Virus record (IMG/VR): IMGVR_UViG_3300032307_000547
Span: 1 to 33,025 of that record
Strand: one strand, 5' to 3'
From: a virus
DNA: 33,025 nucleotides
Positions 15,611 to 23,098 of the stretch are shown piece by piece. The position numbers and the translations under genes are program-made. The number at the start of each line of letters is the position of its first letter. The stretch's first letter is position 1. The notes beneath the pieces were generated by a model that was not told where the DNA came from, ran no database searches, and saw only the letters and a list, made by a program, of their open reading frames with translations.

Positions 15611-15646
15611 GTAGGTTTAACTCATATATATTATAGTTATACCTAC
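15611..15646 (+). repeat. inverted repeat in the nrdB leader
   Basis: GTAGGTTTAACT (15611-15622) and AGTTATACCTAC (15635-15646) are complementary over 12 bases with one mismatch, around a 12-base AT-only loop region. It has no T run, so a terminator is unlikely. It lies 27 bases before the nrdB ATG in a 108-base gap that contains no TTG-N20-TAnnTTTG promoter. It could be an operator or mRNA structure controlling the reductase genes. It does not match the NrdR box as I know it. Confidence 0.55.
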
Positions 15647-15673
15647 CTATTAGAAAAAACAAACAAAAGATTT

Positions 15674-16657
15674 ATGGAAAAAAGAAGTATATTTAACAAG
15701 CGGGTCAATATACTTCCCTACGATTATCCATCATTATTACACTATAAAGATGCGATACGGCATTCGTATTGGATTGACACAGAGTATAATTTTACAACTG
15801 ATATCAACGATTTTAAGGTTGGTATCAATGATGAAGAGCGGGAAGTTATTAAAAAAACAATGTTGGCAATTGCCCAAATTGAGGTGAATGTAAAAACCTT
15901 TTGGGCAGATATGTACAAAAGAATGCCAATTACCGAAATTGGAGATGTGGGAATGACATTTGCAGAAAGTGAAGTACGCCATAAAGATGCGTATGCGAGA
16001 TTGTTGCGAATTTTGGGATTGGAAGATGAGTTCCGTAATGTTGTAGAAATACCTGCAATTAAAGACCGTATTGCGTATTTGAGCAAGTATTTGGATGGAA
16101 CGAGAAGTAAGGATGATAAAATGTACACCAAATCCGTATTGTTATTTTCTTTGTTTATAGAGCATGTATCTCTTTTTTCCCAATTCCTTATTATGATGTC
16201 TTTTAACAAAGAGAAAAACCTATTTAAGGGTATTTCTAATGTGGTAGAAGCAACTTCCAAAGAGGAGGAGATACATGGTAATTTTGGAGCAGAGATTATC
16301 AATATTATCAAAAGTGAAAATCCGGAATGGTTTGATGATGAGTTTGAGAAGTTGATATATTCAGCGTGTAAGAAAGCATTTATAGCTGAAACTAAAATAT
16401 TAGATTGGATTTTTGAGACTGGTGAATTAGAGTTCTTACCAAAGAAAACTATTGAGCATTTTATTATGAACCGATTTAACAATTCATTAGCTAAAATAGG
16501 AATGGAAAAATTGTTTGAGGTTGATACTACTTTATTGGAAAGGACTAAATGGTTTGATATTGAAGTTACATCTACCAAAGAGGGAGACTTTTTTTATAAA
16601 AAGCAAATTGATTACTCAAAGAAACAAAAGGCGATTACAGAAGATGATTTATTTTAA
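15674..16657 (+). CDS. nrdB: ribonucleotide reductase class I, beta subunit
   Basis: A 327-aa ferritin-like protein. The di-iron ligands and radical site can be read: E70 (AQIEVNV), E100 and H103 with the radical tyrosine Y107 in ESEVRHKDAY, E163 (LFIEHVSLF), and E198/H201 in KEEEIHGNF. It makes the tyrosyl radical needed by NrdA to reduce ribonucleotides to deoxyribonucleotides. The first ligand is Glu rather than the Asp of E. coli NrdB, as I recall for Bacteroidota enzymes. The C-terminal tail AITEDDLF probably docks on NrdA. nrdA follows after 3 bases; phages carry the pair to supply dNTPs during replication. Confidence 0.93.
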   Translation: MEKRSIFNKRVNILPYDYPSLLHYKDAIRHSYWIDTEYNFTTDINDFKVGINDEEREVIKKTMLAIAQIEVNVKTFWADMYKRMPITEIGDVGMTFAESEVRHKDAYARLLRILGLEDEFRNVVEIPAIKDRIAYLSKYLDGTRSKDDKMYTKSVLLFSLFIEHVSLFSQFLIMMSFNKEKNLFKGISNVVEATSKEEEIHGNFGAEIINIIKSENPEWFDDEFEKLIYSACKKAFIAETKILDWIFETGELEFLPKKTIEHFIMNRFNNSLAKIGMEKLFEVDTTLLERTKWFDIEVTSTKEGDFFYKKQIDYSKKQKAITEDDLF

Positions 16658-16660
16658 TTT

Positions 16661-18295
16661 ATGGAAAGAAGATACGAAAAATACTATTGGTTAAATGAGG
16701 AAAGTAGAACTTTCTTACAAAGAGGTTACATTAGTGAAAGTCCTGAGCAACGAATAAAAGATATGGCTATTGCAGCCGAAAAATATTTGGGGATAAAAGG
16801 ATTTGCGGAAAAGTTTGAGGATTACTCTATGAGAGGATTTTACAGCTTTTCTACTCCAGTTTGGATAAACTTTGCTAAAAATAAAGGATTGCCTATTTCG
16901 TGTTATGGTTCTAACATTGATGACTCAATGGATAGTATCCTAAATGCAGCTAGAGAAATTGGTATGATGTCTAAATATGGTGGGGGAACTTCTGCGTATT
17001 TAGGAAATATCCGTCACAGAGGAGCTGAAATATCCACAGGTGGTAAAGCAGATGGACCAGTTCATTATGCAAGATTGTATGATACTACTATTGATGTATC
17101 TAAACAGTCTGAAGCAAGAAGAGGTGCGTGTGCAGTTTATTTACCTATTGAACACAAAGATATTTTAGAGTTTTTGGATATTGGTACTGAAGGAAACCCT
17201 ATACAAAATCTACAATTTGGTGTGACAATTACCGATAAGTGGATGACGGAAATGAAAGCGGGTGATAGCGAAAAACGAAAAGTTTGGGCAAAAGTAATAC
17301 AGAGAAGAAGTGAGTTTGGATTTCCTTACATAATGTTTAAGGATAATACAAATAACAATACTCCATATAAAGAATTGGGTAGAGAAATTACAGCTTCTAA
17401 CCTTTGTAGTGAAATCCAATTACCAACTAATTCATACGAGTCCTTTGTATGTTGTATTGGTTCTATAAACTTATTGCATTGGGATGAGTTGGAAAAAACT
17501 GATGCGATTGAAGTATATACTTTATTCCTAAACGCAGTAATGGATGAGTTTATTAAGAAGTCCGAAACAATGCCAGGAATGAAAAGAGCATGGAGATTTG
17601 CAAAAGAGCATAGAGCAATTGGTGTTGGGGTTTTGGGTTACCATTCACTCCTACAATCTAAACTTATCCCATTTGAGTCATTAGAGGCGAAACAATACAA
17701 TCATAAAATCTTTAAGACATTAAAGGAAAGAACTGATGGAGCTTCTATGGAATTGTATAACTCAAATACTGAAAAGTATAAATGTATTAGAGATGGATAT
17801 TCTAATACTACATTGATTGCGATTGCACCAACTAAATCTTCTTCATTTATCTTGGGACAGGTTAGTATGGGTATTGAACCTATAAAATCAAACTACTTTG
17901 TTAAGGATTTGGCTAAAATAAAAACGGTGTATAAAAACCCATATTTGGTGGAAGAGTTAGAAAAGTATGAATTGAATACTGCGGAAACTTGGGATAGTAT
18001 CTTAAAGAAAGATGGTTCAGTTCAACATTTGGATTTTCCAACAAAAGAAGTGTTTAAGACATTTTTGGAAATATCACCAAAGGAGATTATCTTACAAGCT
18101 GCACAAAGACAGAAGTTTATTGACCAATCACAATCTCTAAACCTAATGATACATCCATCAATTCCTGCGAAAGATATAAACCAATTATATATGTATGCGT
18201 GGGAAGAGGGAGTGAAAACTCTTTATTACCAATTCTCTCAAAACTCCGCACAAGCGTTTGCGAGAAATATCTTAGAATGCGTAAGTTGTGAATAA
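16661..18295 (+). CDS. nrdA: ribonucleotide reductase class I, alpha subunit (without ATP-cone)
   Basis: A 544-aa protein, much shorter than E. coli NrdA (761). The active-site set is complete: C81 (PISCYGSN), N247-C249-E251 in SNLCSEIQLPT, the partner Cys near 264-265 (VCCIGSIN), the radical-transfer tyrosines Y522-Y523 in LYYQFSQN, and the C-terminal redox pair C540-x-x-C543. The N-terminal ATP-cone that turns the enzyme off with dATP is missing; the protein begins directly with a catalytic-domain helix. The specificity region is present (YGGGTSAYLGNIR). The tail cysteines need a thioredoxin, and one is encoded 0.9 kb downstream. Confidence 0.93.
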   Translation: MERRYEKYYWLNEESRTFLQRGYISESPEQRIKDMAIAAEKYLGIKGFAEKFEDYSMRGFYSFSTPVWINFAKNKGLPISCYGSNIDDSMDSILNAAREIGMMSKYGGGTSAYLGNIRHRGAEISTGGKADGPVHYARLYDTTIDVSKQSEARRGACAVYLPIEHKDILEFLDIGTEGNPIQNLQFGVTITDKWMTEMKAGDSEKRKVWAKVIQRRSEFGFPYIMFKDNTNNNTPYKELGREITASNLCSEIQLPTNSYESFVCCIGSINLLHWDELEKTDAIEVYTLFLNAVMDEFIKKSETMPGMKRAWRFAKEHRAIGVGVLGYHSLLQSKLIPFESLEAKQYNHKIFKTLKERTDGASMELYNSNTEKYKCIRDGYSNTTLIAIAPTKSSSFILGQVSMGIEPIKSNYFVKDLAKIKTVYKNPYLVEELEKYELNTAETWDSILKKDGSVQHLDFPTKEVFKTFLEISPKEIILQAAQRQKFIDQSQSLNLMIHPSIPAKDINQLYMYAWEEGVKTLYYQFSQNSAQAFARNILECVSCE

Positions 18296-18407
18296 GTAAT
18301 ACTCATTAAAATCGTTTATGTATTTGATACAAAACATTAAACAAAATTATGGTAAAATATTCCAAAAATTGGGTATTTATTAGTATAAATTTAAAAACAA
18401 AAAAGCT

Positions 18408-19184
18408 ATGAAAAGATCATTTATTTTATTATTCGGATTACTCACTATCCTTAGTAGTTGTGCAGTAGTGAGACAGGGTGAAGTTGGAGTAAAGAGAACA
18501 ATTGGTAAAATTCAAGAAAAACCTTTGATGGAGGGAGCTAGAGTTTACAATCCATTTGTATCTACAATTATCAAACTTCCAGTTAGAACAACTAATATGG
18601 AGTTAAAATCACCACTACCATCTAAAGAAGGATTGACCGTACAATCGGAGGTATCAATACTTTACAGATTGGTTGGTGATTACGCACCATCTATTGTAGA
18701 AAAGTTAGGAACTAACTATGAGGAAGTTGTAATTGTACCTGTATTCCGTTCAGCGGTTGCGGATGTATCTTCACAATACTTTGCAAAAGATTTACATACT
18801 GGACAGCGTTCGGTTATTGAAAGAGATATCCAAAAACTAATGGAAGTACAATTAAAAGATAGAGGATTTATTATTGAAGCCGTCCTATTGAAAAGTATTG
18901 TTTTGCCTGCTGGTTTGACCAAAGCAATTGGGGAAAAGTTAGAAGCTGAGCAAGATGCTCAAAGAATGGAGTTTGTACTTAACAAAGAGAGATTAGAAGC
19001 AACTAGAAGAATTATTGAAGCTGAAGGTATTAGAGATGCACAAAAAATCATCTCAGAAGGATTATCTCCATTACTATTACGCTTCAAAACCATTGAAGCA
19101 TTTAATAAACTTTCTACTTCACCGAACGCGAAAGTTATTATTACAAATGGAGAACAACCTTTAATGATTAACGGAGAAAATTAA
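18408..19184 (+). CDS. SPFH/prohibitin-like (Band 7) lipoprotein
   Basis: A 258-aa protein. Residues 1-18 form a lipoprotein signal with lipobox LSSC (C18), so the mature protein should be anchored in a membrane. The rest is an SPFH domain: VVRQGEVGVKRTIGKI (20-35), VYNPFVSTIIKLPVRTTNME, VQSEVSILYRL, FRSAVADVSSQYFAKDL, ERDIQKLMEVQLKDRGFIIEAVLLKSIVLP, then a long charged coiled coil EKLEAEQDAQRMEFVLNKER onward that would drive ring assembly. Host relatives (HflK/C, prohibitins) form rings around the FtsH protease. It lies between nrdA and a thioredoxin gene. A role in blocking host proteolysis or in superinfection exclusion is possible, not shown. The family is clear; the function is not. Confidence 0.85.
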   Translation: MKRSFILLFGLLTILSSCAVVRQGEVGVKRTIGKIQEKPLMEGARVYNPFVSTIIKLPVRTTNMELKSPLPSKEGLTVQSEVSILYRLVGDYAPSIVEKLGTNYEEVVIVPVFRSAVADVSSQYFAKDLHTGQRSVIERDIQKLMEVQLKDRGFIIEAVLLKSIVLPAGLTKAIGEKLEAEQDAQRMEFVLNKERLEATRRIIEAEGIRDAQKIISEGLSPLLLRFKTIEAFNKLSTSPNAKVIITNGEQPLMINGEN

Positions 19185-19198
19185 ACAATTAAAAAAAT

Positions 19199-19459
19199 AT
19201 GGTAGAAGTAAAACAATTTTCAGCATCATGGTGTGGACCTTGCAAAATGTTGAGCCCGATTATGAAAGAAGTAAAAAGTGAAATAACTGAAGCAAGTTTT
19301 CAGTATGTAGATGTTGATGAAGAAGGTGATTTGGCATCTAAATATGGAGTAAGAGGGGTTCCAACTGTTGTAATTGAAAAAGATGGTGTGGAGGTAAAAA
19401 GATTAGTTGGAATGCAGCAAAAGGGAGTGTTGATAAACGCAATTAAATCTTATTTGTAA
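19199..19459 (+). CDS. thioredoxin
   Basis: An 86-aa protein with the redox centre WCGPC at 11-15, the acidic strand FQYVDVDEEGDLASKYGV and the cis-proline P55 in RGVPTVV. It is slightly shorter than host thioredoxins (about 105), lacking the first strand and helix, which is common in phage forms. It reduces disulfides; here its natural client is the C-terminal CxxC of NrdA. T4 uses NrdC, a glutaredoxin-like protein, for the same job. It is the last gene before terminator T4. Confidence 0.92.
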   Translation: MVEVKQFSASWCGPCKMLSPIMKEVKSEITEASFQYVDVDEEGDLASKYGVRGVPTVVIEKDGVEVKRLVGMQQKGVLINAIKSYL

Positions 19460-19480
19460 AAATAAATAAAATATTTTTCT

Positions 19481-19510
19481 AAAAAGGCTTGTATTATTCA
19501 AGCCTTTTTT
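19481..19510 (+). terminator. intrinsic terminator T4
   Basis: AAAAAGGCTTG (19481-19491) pairs over 11 bases with CAAGCCTTTTT (19499-19509) around TATTATT, followed by T. It lies 21 bases after the thioredoxin stop. Stem and loop are the same as T3 at 6969. Confidence 0.87.
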
Positions 19511-19519
19511 GTATGTTTG
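19489..19519 (+). promoter_or_regulatory. promoter P4, overlapping terminator T4
   Basis: TTG at 19489-19491 in the hairpin arm, 20 bases, TATGTTTG at 19512-19519, then GTAAGGTA-like sequence and AACCTCTAA at 19536. It drives the DUF262-HNH gene. From 19482 to 19525 it differs from the P3 cassette at a single base. Confidence 0.77.
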
Positions 19520-19555
19520 TAAGGTAATTATTGAGAACCTCTAAAAGATAAAAAA

Positions 19556-20920
19556 ATGCTTACACACACAAATGTTAGAGAATGGACTATTGAAGAATTA
19601 CACGAACTTCATTCTAAAAAAAAGATATTTCACGATATTTCTTTTAATAGAATTCAAGCTGGAGCTTGGGATATTAGTAGAAAAAAAGGATATATCGGAT
19701 CTGTCTACGGTAACAGAATATATACATTAATAGTTTTAGTTCACATTGAGTCTTGTTTAGCCCACGCTAAAAATATTAACGATGAATTAAGTATTGGGTA
19801 TTTTGAGAAGTGTATAAAAAACGGATATGAATATGTAATCTTAGATGGTTCGAATCGTATTGGTAGTATAGAACAATATCTAAATGGGGATTTTGATATT
19901 GTCCAAAATAAAACTAGGAAAGATATCAACCGAACTGAATTTAAAGCCAAATATATACCAATATCCATTGTGAGAGCTTCATCAAAAAAGCAATTGCACT
20001 TAGACGCGATTGATTTAAATAGTGGTGTTTCATGGAACGGTCAAGAAAAAAGAAACGCGATAGATGCCAAAATAGCCGAATTTGTTAGAAACATTTCTAT
20101 CGGACAATATAAGCAATGTGTAGGTGGTAAACTTGATGGAGTTAATTTAAAACGTATGGGTGAGCAGGAATTGATTGCTAATTGTTTAAACCTTTTACAG
20201 TTTGGAAAATATACTGGAAATAAAGGGTTGGATCAATTATATAATCTTAAAGATAGGGATATATTAAATGAAACATACAATAAATTAGATTGCTTATTAA
20301 CCACGCAACATAATATGTTTAAAAATAAGAACAAGATGAAGTTCAAAAAATCATTTTATCTTTATCTTTTTGCTTTACTTAAAGAATTGGATGCGGCTGG
20401 ATATAGAGTATCTCAAGGTGAATTAATGAATTTTTTTAATAGTATCGCAGATAAATGGAGTGATTTGGATAACGATGGTAAAACTTTATACTTTTCATCG
20501 GAAAAAGAGCAATCTTATACTTGGAAAAATTTAATGGGATTTATTCCACTAGAATACGGACAAAAAGTAGCAGTTCTATTAGATTATGTTTATTCAAATC
20601 TTATGAAATGTATTGAGCCACTTCCTATTAATAACAAAAGAATACTCAAAACTTCTGCTGATAGTAAAATTAGATATGATATTGCCAAAAGAGATAATTG
20701 TAGAGTTAGAATTAATGGTATTATTAATGGAATTTGGTTTAATAGTGAAAAAACAGATGCAGAATATATTGAATATCCTTTACATGAAATACTAAAATCC
20801 TCAGATATAAATGTTGATCACATTATATCTTTAAATGGGCCAAATAAAGGAAGTGATGACATCCATAATATGGAACTTACCACATTTGAATACAATAATT
20901 GGAAACGGGCTAAAATATAA
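19556..20920 (+). CDS. DUF262/ParB-like plus HNH nuclease fusion (GmrSD/DGQHR-like)
   Basis: A 454-aa protein. The N-terminal part has the DUF262/ParB-like pattern: NRIQAGAWDISRKKGYIGSVY (31-51), then YVILDGSNRIGSIEQYLNGDF (93-113), where DGSNR (97-101) stands for the DGQQR/DGQHR motif that in GmrS-like proteins belongs to an NTP-using domain. The middle is helical. The C-terminus carries an HNH nuclease: NVDHIISLNGPNKGSDD ... HNMELTT ... NNWKRAKI (about 419-454), with D421-H422, N438 and N447 as likely active-site residues. This is the layout of single-chain GmrSD-type enzymes, which cut modified DNA. Flanked by terminator/promoter cassettes on both sides, it is an independent module. Alternatives: a homing endonuclease or a phage anti-competitor nuclease. 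Confidence 0.7.
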   Translation: MLTHTNVREWTIEELHELHSKKKIFHDISFNRIQAGAWDISRKKGYIGSVYGNRIYTLIVLVHIESCLAHAKNINDELSIGYFEKCIKNGYEYVILDGSNRIGSIEQYLNGDFDIVQNKTRKDINRTEFKAKYIPISIVRASSKKQLHLDAIDLNSGVSWNGQEKRNAIDAKIAEFVRNISIGQYKQCVGGKLDGVNLKRMGEQELIANCLNLLQFGKYTGNKGLDQLYNLKDRDILNETYNKLDCLLTTQHNMFKNKNKMKFKKSFYLYLFALLKELDAAGYRVSQGELMNFFNSIADKWSDLDNDGKTLYFSSEKEQSYTWKNLMGFIPLEYGQKVAVLLDYVYSNLMKCIEPLPINNKRILKTSADSKIRYDIAKRDNCRVRINGIINGIWFNSEKTDAEYIEYPLHEILKSSDINVDHIISLNGPNKGSDDIHNMELTTFEYNNWKRAKI

Positions 20921-20925
20921 ATTAG

Positions 20926-20954
20926 AAAAGGCTTGGATATACCAAGCCTTTTTT
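20926..20954 (+). terminator. intrinsic terminator T5
   Basis: AAAAGGCTTGG (20926-20936) pairs over 11 bases with CCAAGCCTTTT (20942-20952) around ATATA, followed by TT. It lies 5 bases after the DUF262-HNH stop. Confidence 0.87.
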
Positions 20955-20963
20955 GTATATTTG
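20933..20963 (+). promoter_or_regulatory. promoter P5, overlapping terminator T5
   Basis: TTG at 20933-20935 in the hairpin arm, 20 bases, TATATTTG at 20956-20963. A degenerate leader motif AACCTCAA follows at 20969. It drives the HD hydrolase/asparagine synthetase unit. Confidence 0.77.
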
Positions 20964-20988
20964 TACCCAACCTCAATACCAAAATGTT

Positions 20989-21645
20989 ATGAAGAAATAT
21001 ACAGACGAACAATTACAAACTAATTACACTAAGTTTATTGAAGCTCTGAAAAAATCCTTTGATGGAGAACGATTAGAAAAATTACTCCATATGTATTCAA
21101 TGGAAGAGTTGGGAGCGAACTTAATGTTATCTCCTGCGAGTGGAAACATCAACTACCACAATGCTTACGAAGGTGGATACATTGATCACGTTATGAATGT
21201 GGCAAGAAACTCACTCCGTATGATGAAACTTTATCAAGATGCGGGTGGATATATTGATTTTACACAAGAAGAATTACTATTTGCAGCATTCCATCATGAT
21301 TTGGGTAAGTTGGGTAGTAAAGGTAAATTGCATTATGTAATCAATACTTCCGATTGGCATGTAAAAAATCAAGGTAAGTTGTTTGTAAGTAATACAGAAT
21401 TATCATTTTTAACTCATACCGATAGAACTTTTTTCCTATTGCAAGAATATGGTATCAAATACAATGAAACCGAATACTTTGGTATCAAACTTACAGATGG
21501 TTTGTATGATGAGGATAATGAAAAATACTACAAAGTATTTGATACAACTAAATATCTTAAATCAAACATTCAATATATACTTCATTGGGCAGACCACATG
21601 AGTACTTGTATTGAAAGAGATAGAGAAATTAAAGCACCTTTTTAA
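20989..21645 (+). CDS. HD-domain phosphohydrolase
   Basis: A 218-aa protein. The start is placed at ATG 20989; an upstream in-frame TTG at 20953 lies inside promoter P5. HD-family metal ligands can be seen: H67 (GGYIDHVMNVAR), H103-D104 (AAFHHDLGKLG), a further His in FLTHTDRT, and the Asp in HWADHMST near the C-terminus. Such proteins hydrolyse phosphate esters of nucleotides or nucleic acids, including (p)ppGpp, dNTPs and cyclic dinucleotides. The substrate here is unknown. In a phage it could tune nucleotide pools or remove a host signal molecule. The next gene starts 1 base after the stop. Confidence 0.8.
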   Translation: MKKYTDEQLQTNYTKFIEALKKSFDGERLEKLLHMYSMEELGANLMLSPASGNINYHNAYEGGYIDHVMNVARNSLRMMKLYQDAGGYIDFTQEELLFAAFHHDLGKLGSKGKLHYVINTSDWHVKNQGKLFVSNTELSFLTHTDRTFFLLQEYGIKYNETEYFGIKLTDGLYDEDNEKYYKVFDTTKYLKSNIQYILHWADHMSTCIERDREIKAPF

Positions 21646-21646
21646 T

Positions 21647-23098
21647 ATGTGTGGTATAATAGGAGGAAACCAATATACAGAACTCTCTGTAAAAAATGGT
21701 TTAGAAAAAATTATACACAGAGGTAGAGATAATACTTCTATTGAATGTGTAGATGATTTTTATTTTGGACACAATCGTCTTTCAATACAGGACTTATCAT
21801 CAACCGCAAATCAACCATTTTGGAATGAGGATAAAACCGTTTGTGTTGTATATAATGGAGAACTTTGGGATAGTGCATATACTCAAACTTTAAGAGATAG
21901 CATAACCACTCCATTTAGGACTAAATCCGATACTGAAGTAATCTTAAATGCATATTTGGATTATGGGGTGGGTTCGTTTGGTGAGTTGGATGGCATGTTT
22001 TCTTTTGCGATAATAGATACGAGAATAACTACTGTATACCTAGTTAGAGATTATGTAGGGGAACTACCATTTTGGTATTCAGTTGATAGTATAACTAATA
22101 AATTGGCATTTTGTTCTGAAAAAAAAGGATTGCCGTTGGAAGATATCTATGAAAATAGTGTAAAAGCTGTATATCCAGGTACTTACATCCAATACAACTA
22201 TAAAACATTTGTTCATAGTGAGGTTGTTTATTATGAGTTGCCTACTGAAGTCATAAATGATGATAGGGAGGTAATTATTAAAAATATACGAACCTTATTA
22301 GAGGAAGCGGTAGAAGTAAAAATGGTATCAGATGTACCCATTTGCACAATTTTAAGTGGGGGTATTGACTCAGTCATAACAACATACCTTTTATCAAAGA
22401 AGTATCCTCAAATTGAAGCATTTGTGGTATCTATGGGTGATGGAAATACAAAGAACGATGATATAAAATATGCTAGAATTGCGGCAAAAGAGTTTGGTGT
22501 AAAACTGAATGAAATTATCCTAACTGAAGCTGATGTACTCAATACGATAGATGAAGCATTGTATGTAATTGAGCAGGATAGATGGCAAAACTTAGGTTCT
22601 GCAATAGCTCAAATATTTTTGGGTAAAAAAATAAATGAGTTAGGATACAAAGTTGTATTTAGTGGAGATCTTTCCGATGAGATTTGGGGAAGTTATGGAC
22701 ACATTCAAGCGTTTCATTGGAGACCTGAAGATTACGATATTGCAAGGAGAAAGTTGGTAAAGGATGTACATAAAACAAACTTCCTAACAACTAATCAATC
22801 TATTATGTGGGGTGGTACAGTTGAAATACGGACACCTTATAGTTGGAGACCTTTTGTGGAGTATTCCCTAAACATTCCCCCTCTATACCAAAAAGAAGGT
22901 GGTCACATGAAACCATTGTTGAGAGAAGCATTTAGAGGTGAAATTAGTGAAGAACTATTATGGAGACCTAAAGTATTTTTCGCCAAAGGTGCTAGAACTA
23001 GTGATTTGATAGAGGGAATGAAAGGTGAGTTGAACAACAGATTAAAAGAAAAGTTTAAGTACAAAAACGATATTACTGCTGATAAGTTTTTTGGATAA
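21647..23098 (+). CDS. asnB: glutamine-dependent asparagine synthetase homologue
   Basis: A 483-aa protein starting MCGIIGG at ATG 21647 (TAATATG after the previous gene). Cys2 is the N-terminal nucleophile of a class II glutaminase, so no upstream start is acceptable. RLSI (44-47), YNGE (69-72) and SDTE complete the glutaminase site; SGGIDS (237-242) is the ATP pyrophosphatase loop, followed by VVFSGDLSDEIWG. Both half-reactions look intact: ammonia from glutamine is passed to an AMP-activated carboxylate. AsnB makes asparagine. Phage homologues may instead amidate another acid, such as a DNA base precursor. The 3' neighbours are a GNAT protein and a methyltransferase. The family is firm; the substrate is open. 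Confidence 0.88.
   Translation: MCGIIGGNQYTELSVKNGLEKIIHRGRDNTSIECVDDFYFGHNRLSIQDLSSTANQPFWNEDKTVCVVYNGELWDSAYTQTLRDSITTPFRTKSDTEVILNAYLDYGVGSFGELDGMFSFAIIDTRITTVYLVRDYVGELPFWYSVDSITNKLAFCSEKKGLPLEDIYENSVKAVYPGTYIQYNYKTFVHSEVVYYELPTEVINDDREVIIKNIRTLLEEAVEVKMVSDVPICTILSGGIDSVITTYLLSKKYPQIEAFVVSMGDGNTKNDDIKYARIAAKEFGVKLNEIILTEADVLNTIDEALYVIEQDRWQNLGSAIAQIFLGKKINELGYKVVFSGDLSDEIWGSYGHIQAFHWRPEDYDIARRKLVKDVHKTNFLTTNQSIMWGGTVEIRTPYSWRPFVEYSLNIPPLYQKEGGHMKPLLREAFRGEISEELLWRPKVFFAKGARTSDLIEGMKGELNNRLKEKFKYKNDITADKFFG

Noticed and set aside
15742-16578. Long reverse-strand open frame (278 codons) opposite nrdB
   Set aside because: It is antisense to a gene whose catalytic residues are all intact, its product has no recognisable domain, and every other gene is on the + strand. 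It follows from codon bias of nrdB.
18296-18407. Promoter before the SPFH gene (TGTATTTG near 18321)
   Set aside because: The first base pair of the -7 box is wrong and no TTG lies 20 bases upstream; the 112-base gap shows no other signal.
19846-19860. tRNA T-loop-like GGTTCGAATC
   Set aside because: It encodes the DGSNR motif of the DUF262-HNH protein, and no acceptor stem, anticodon arm or D-loop can be laid around it.
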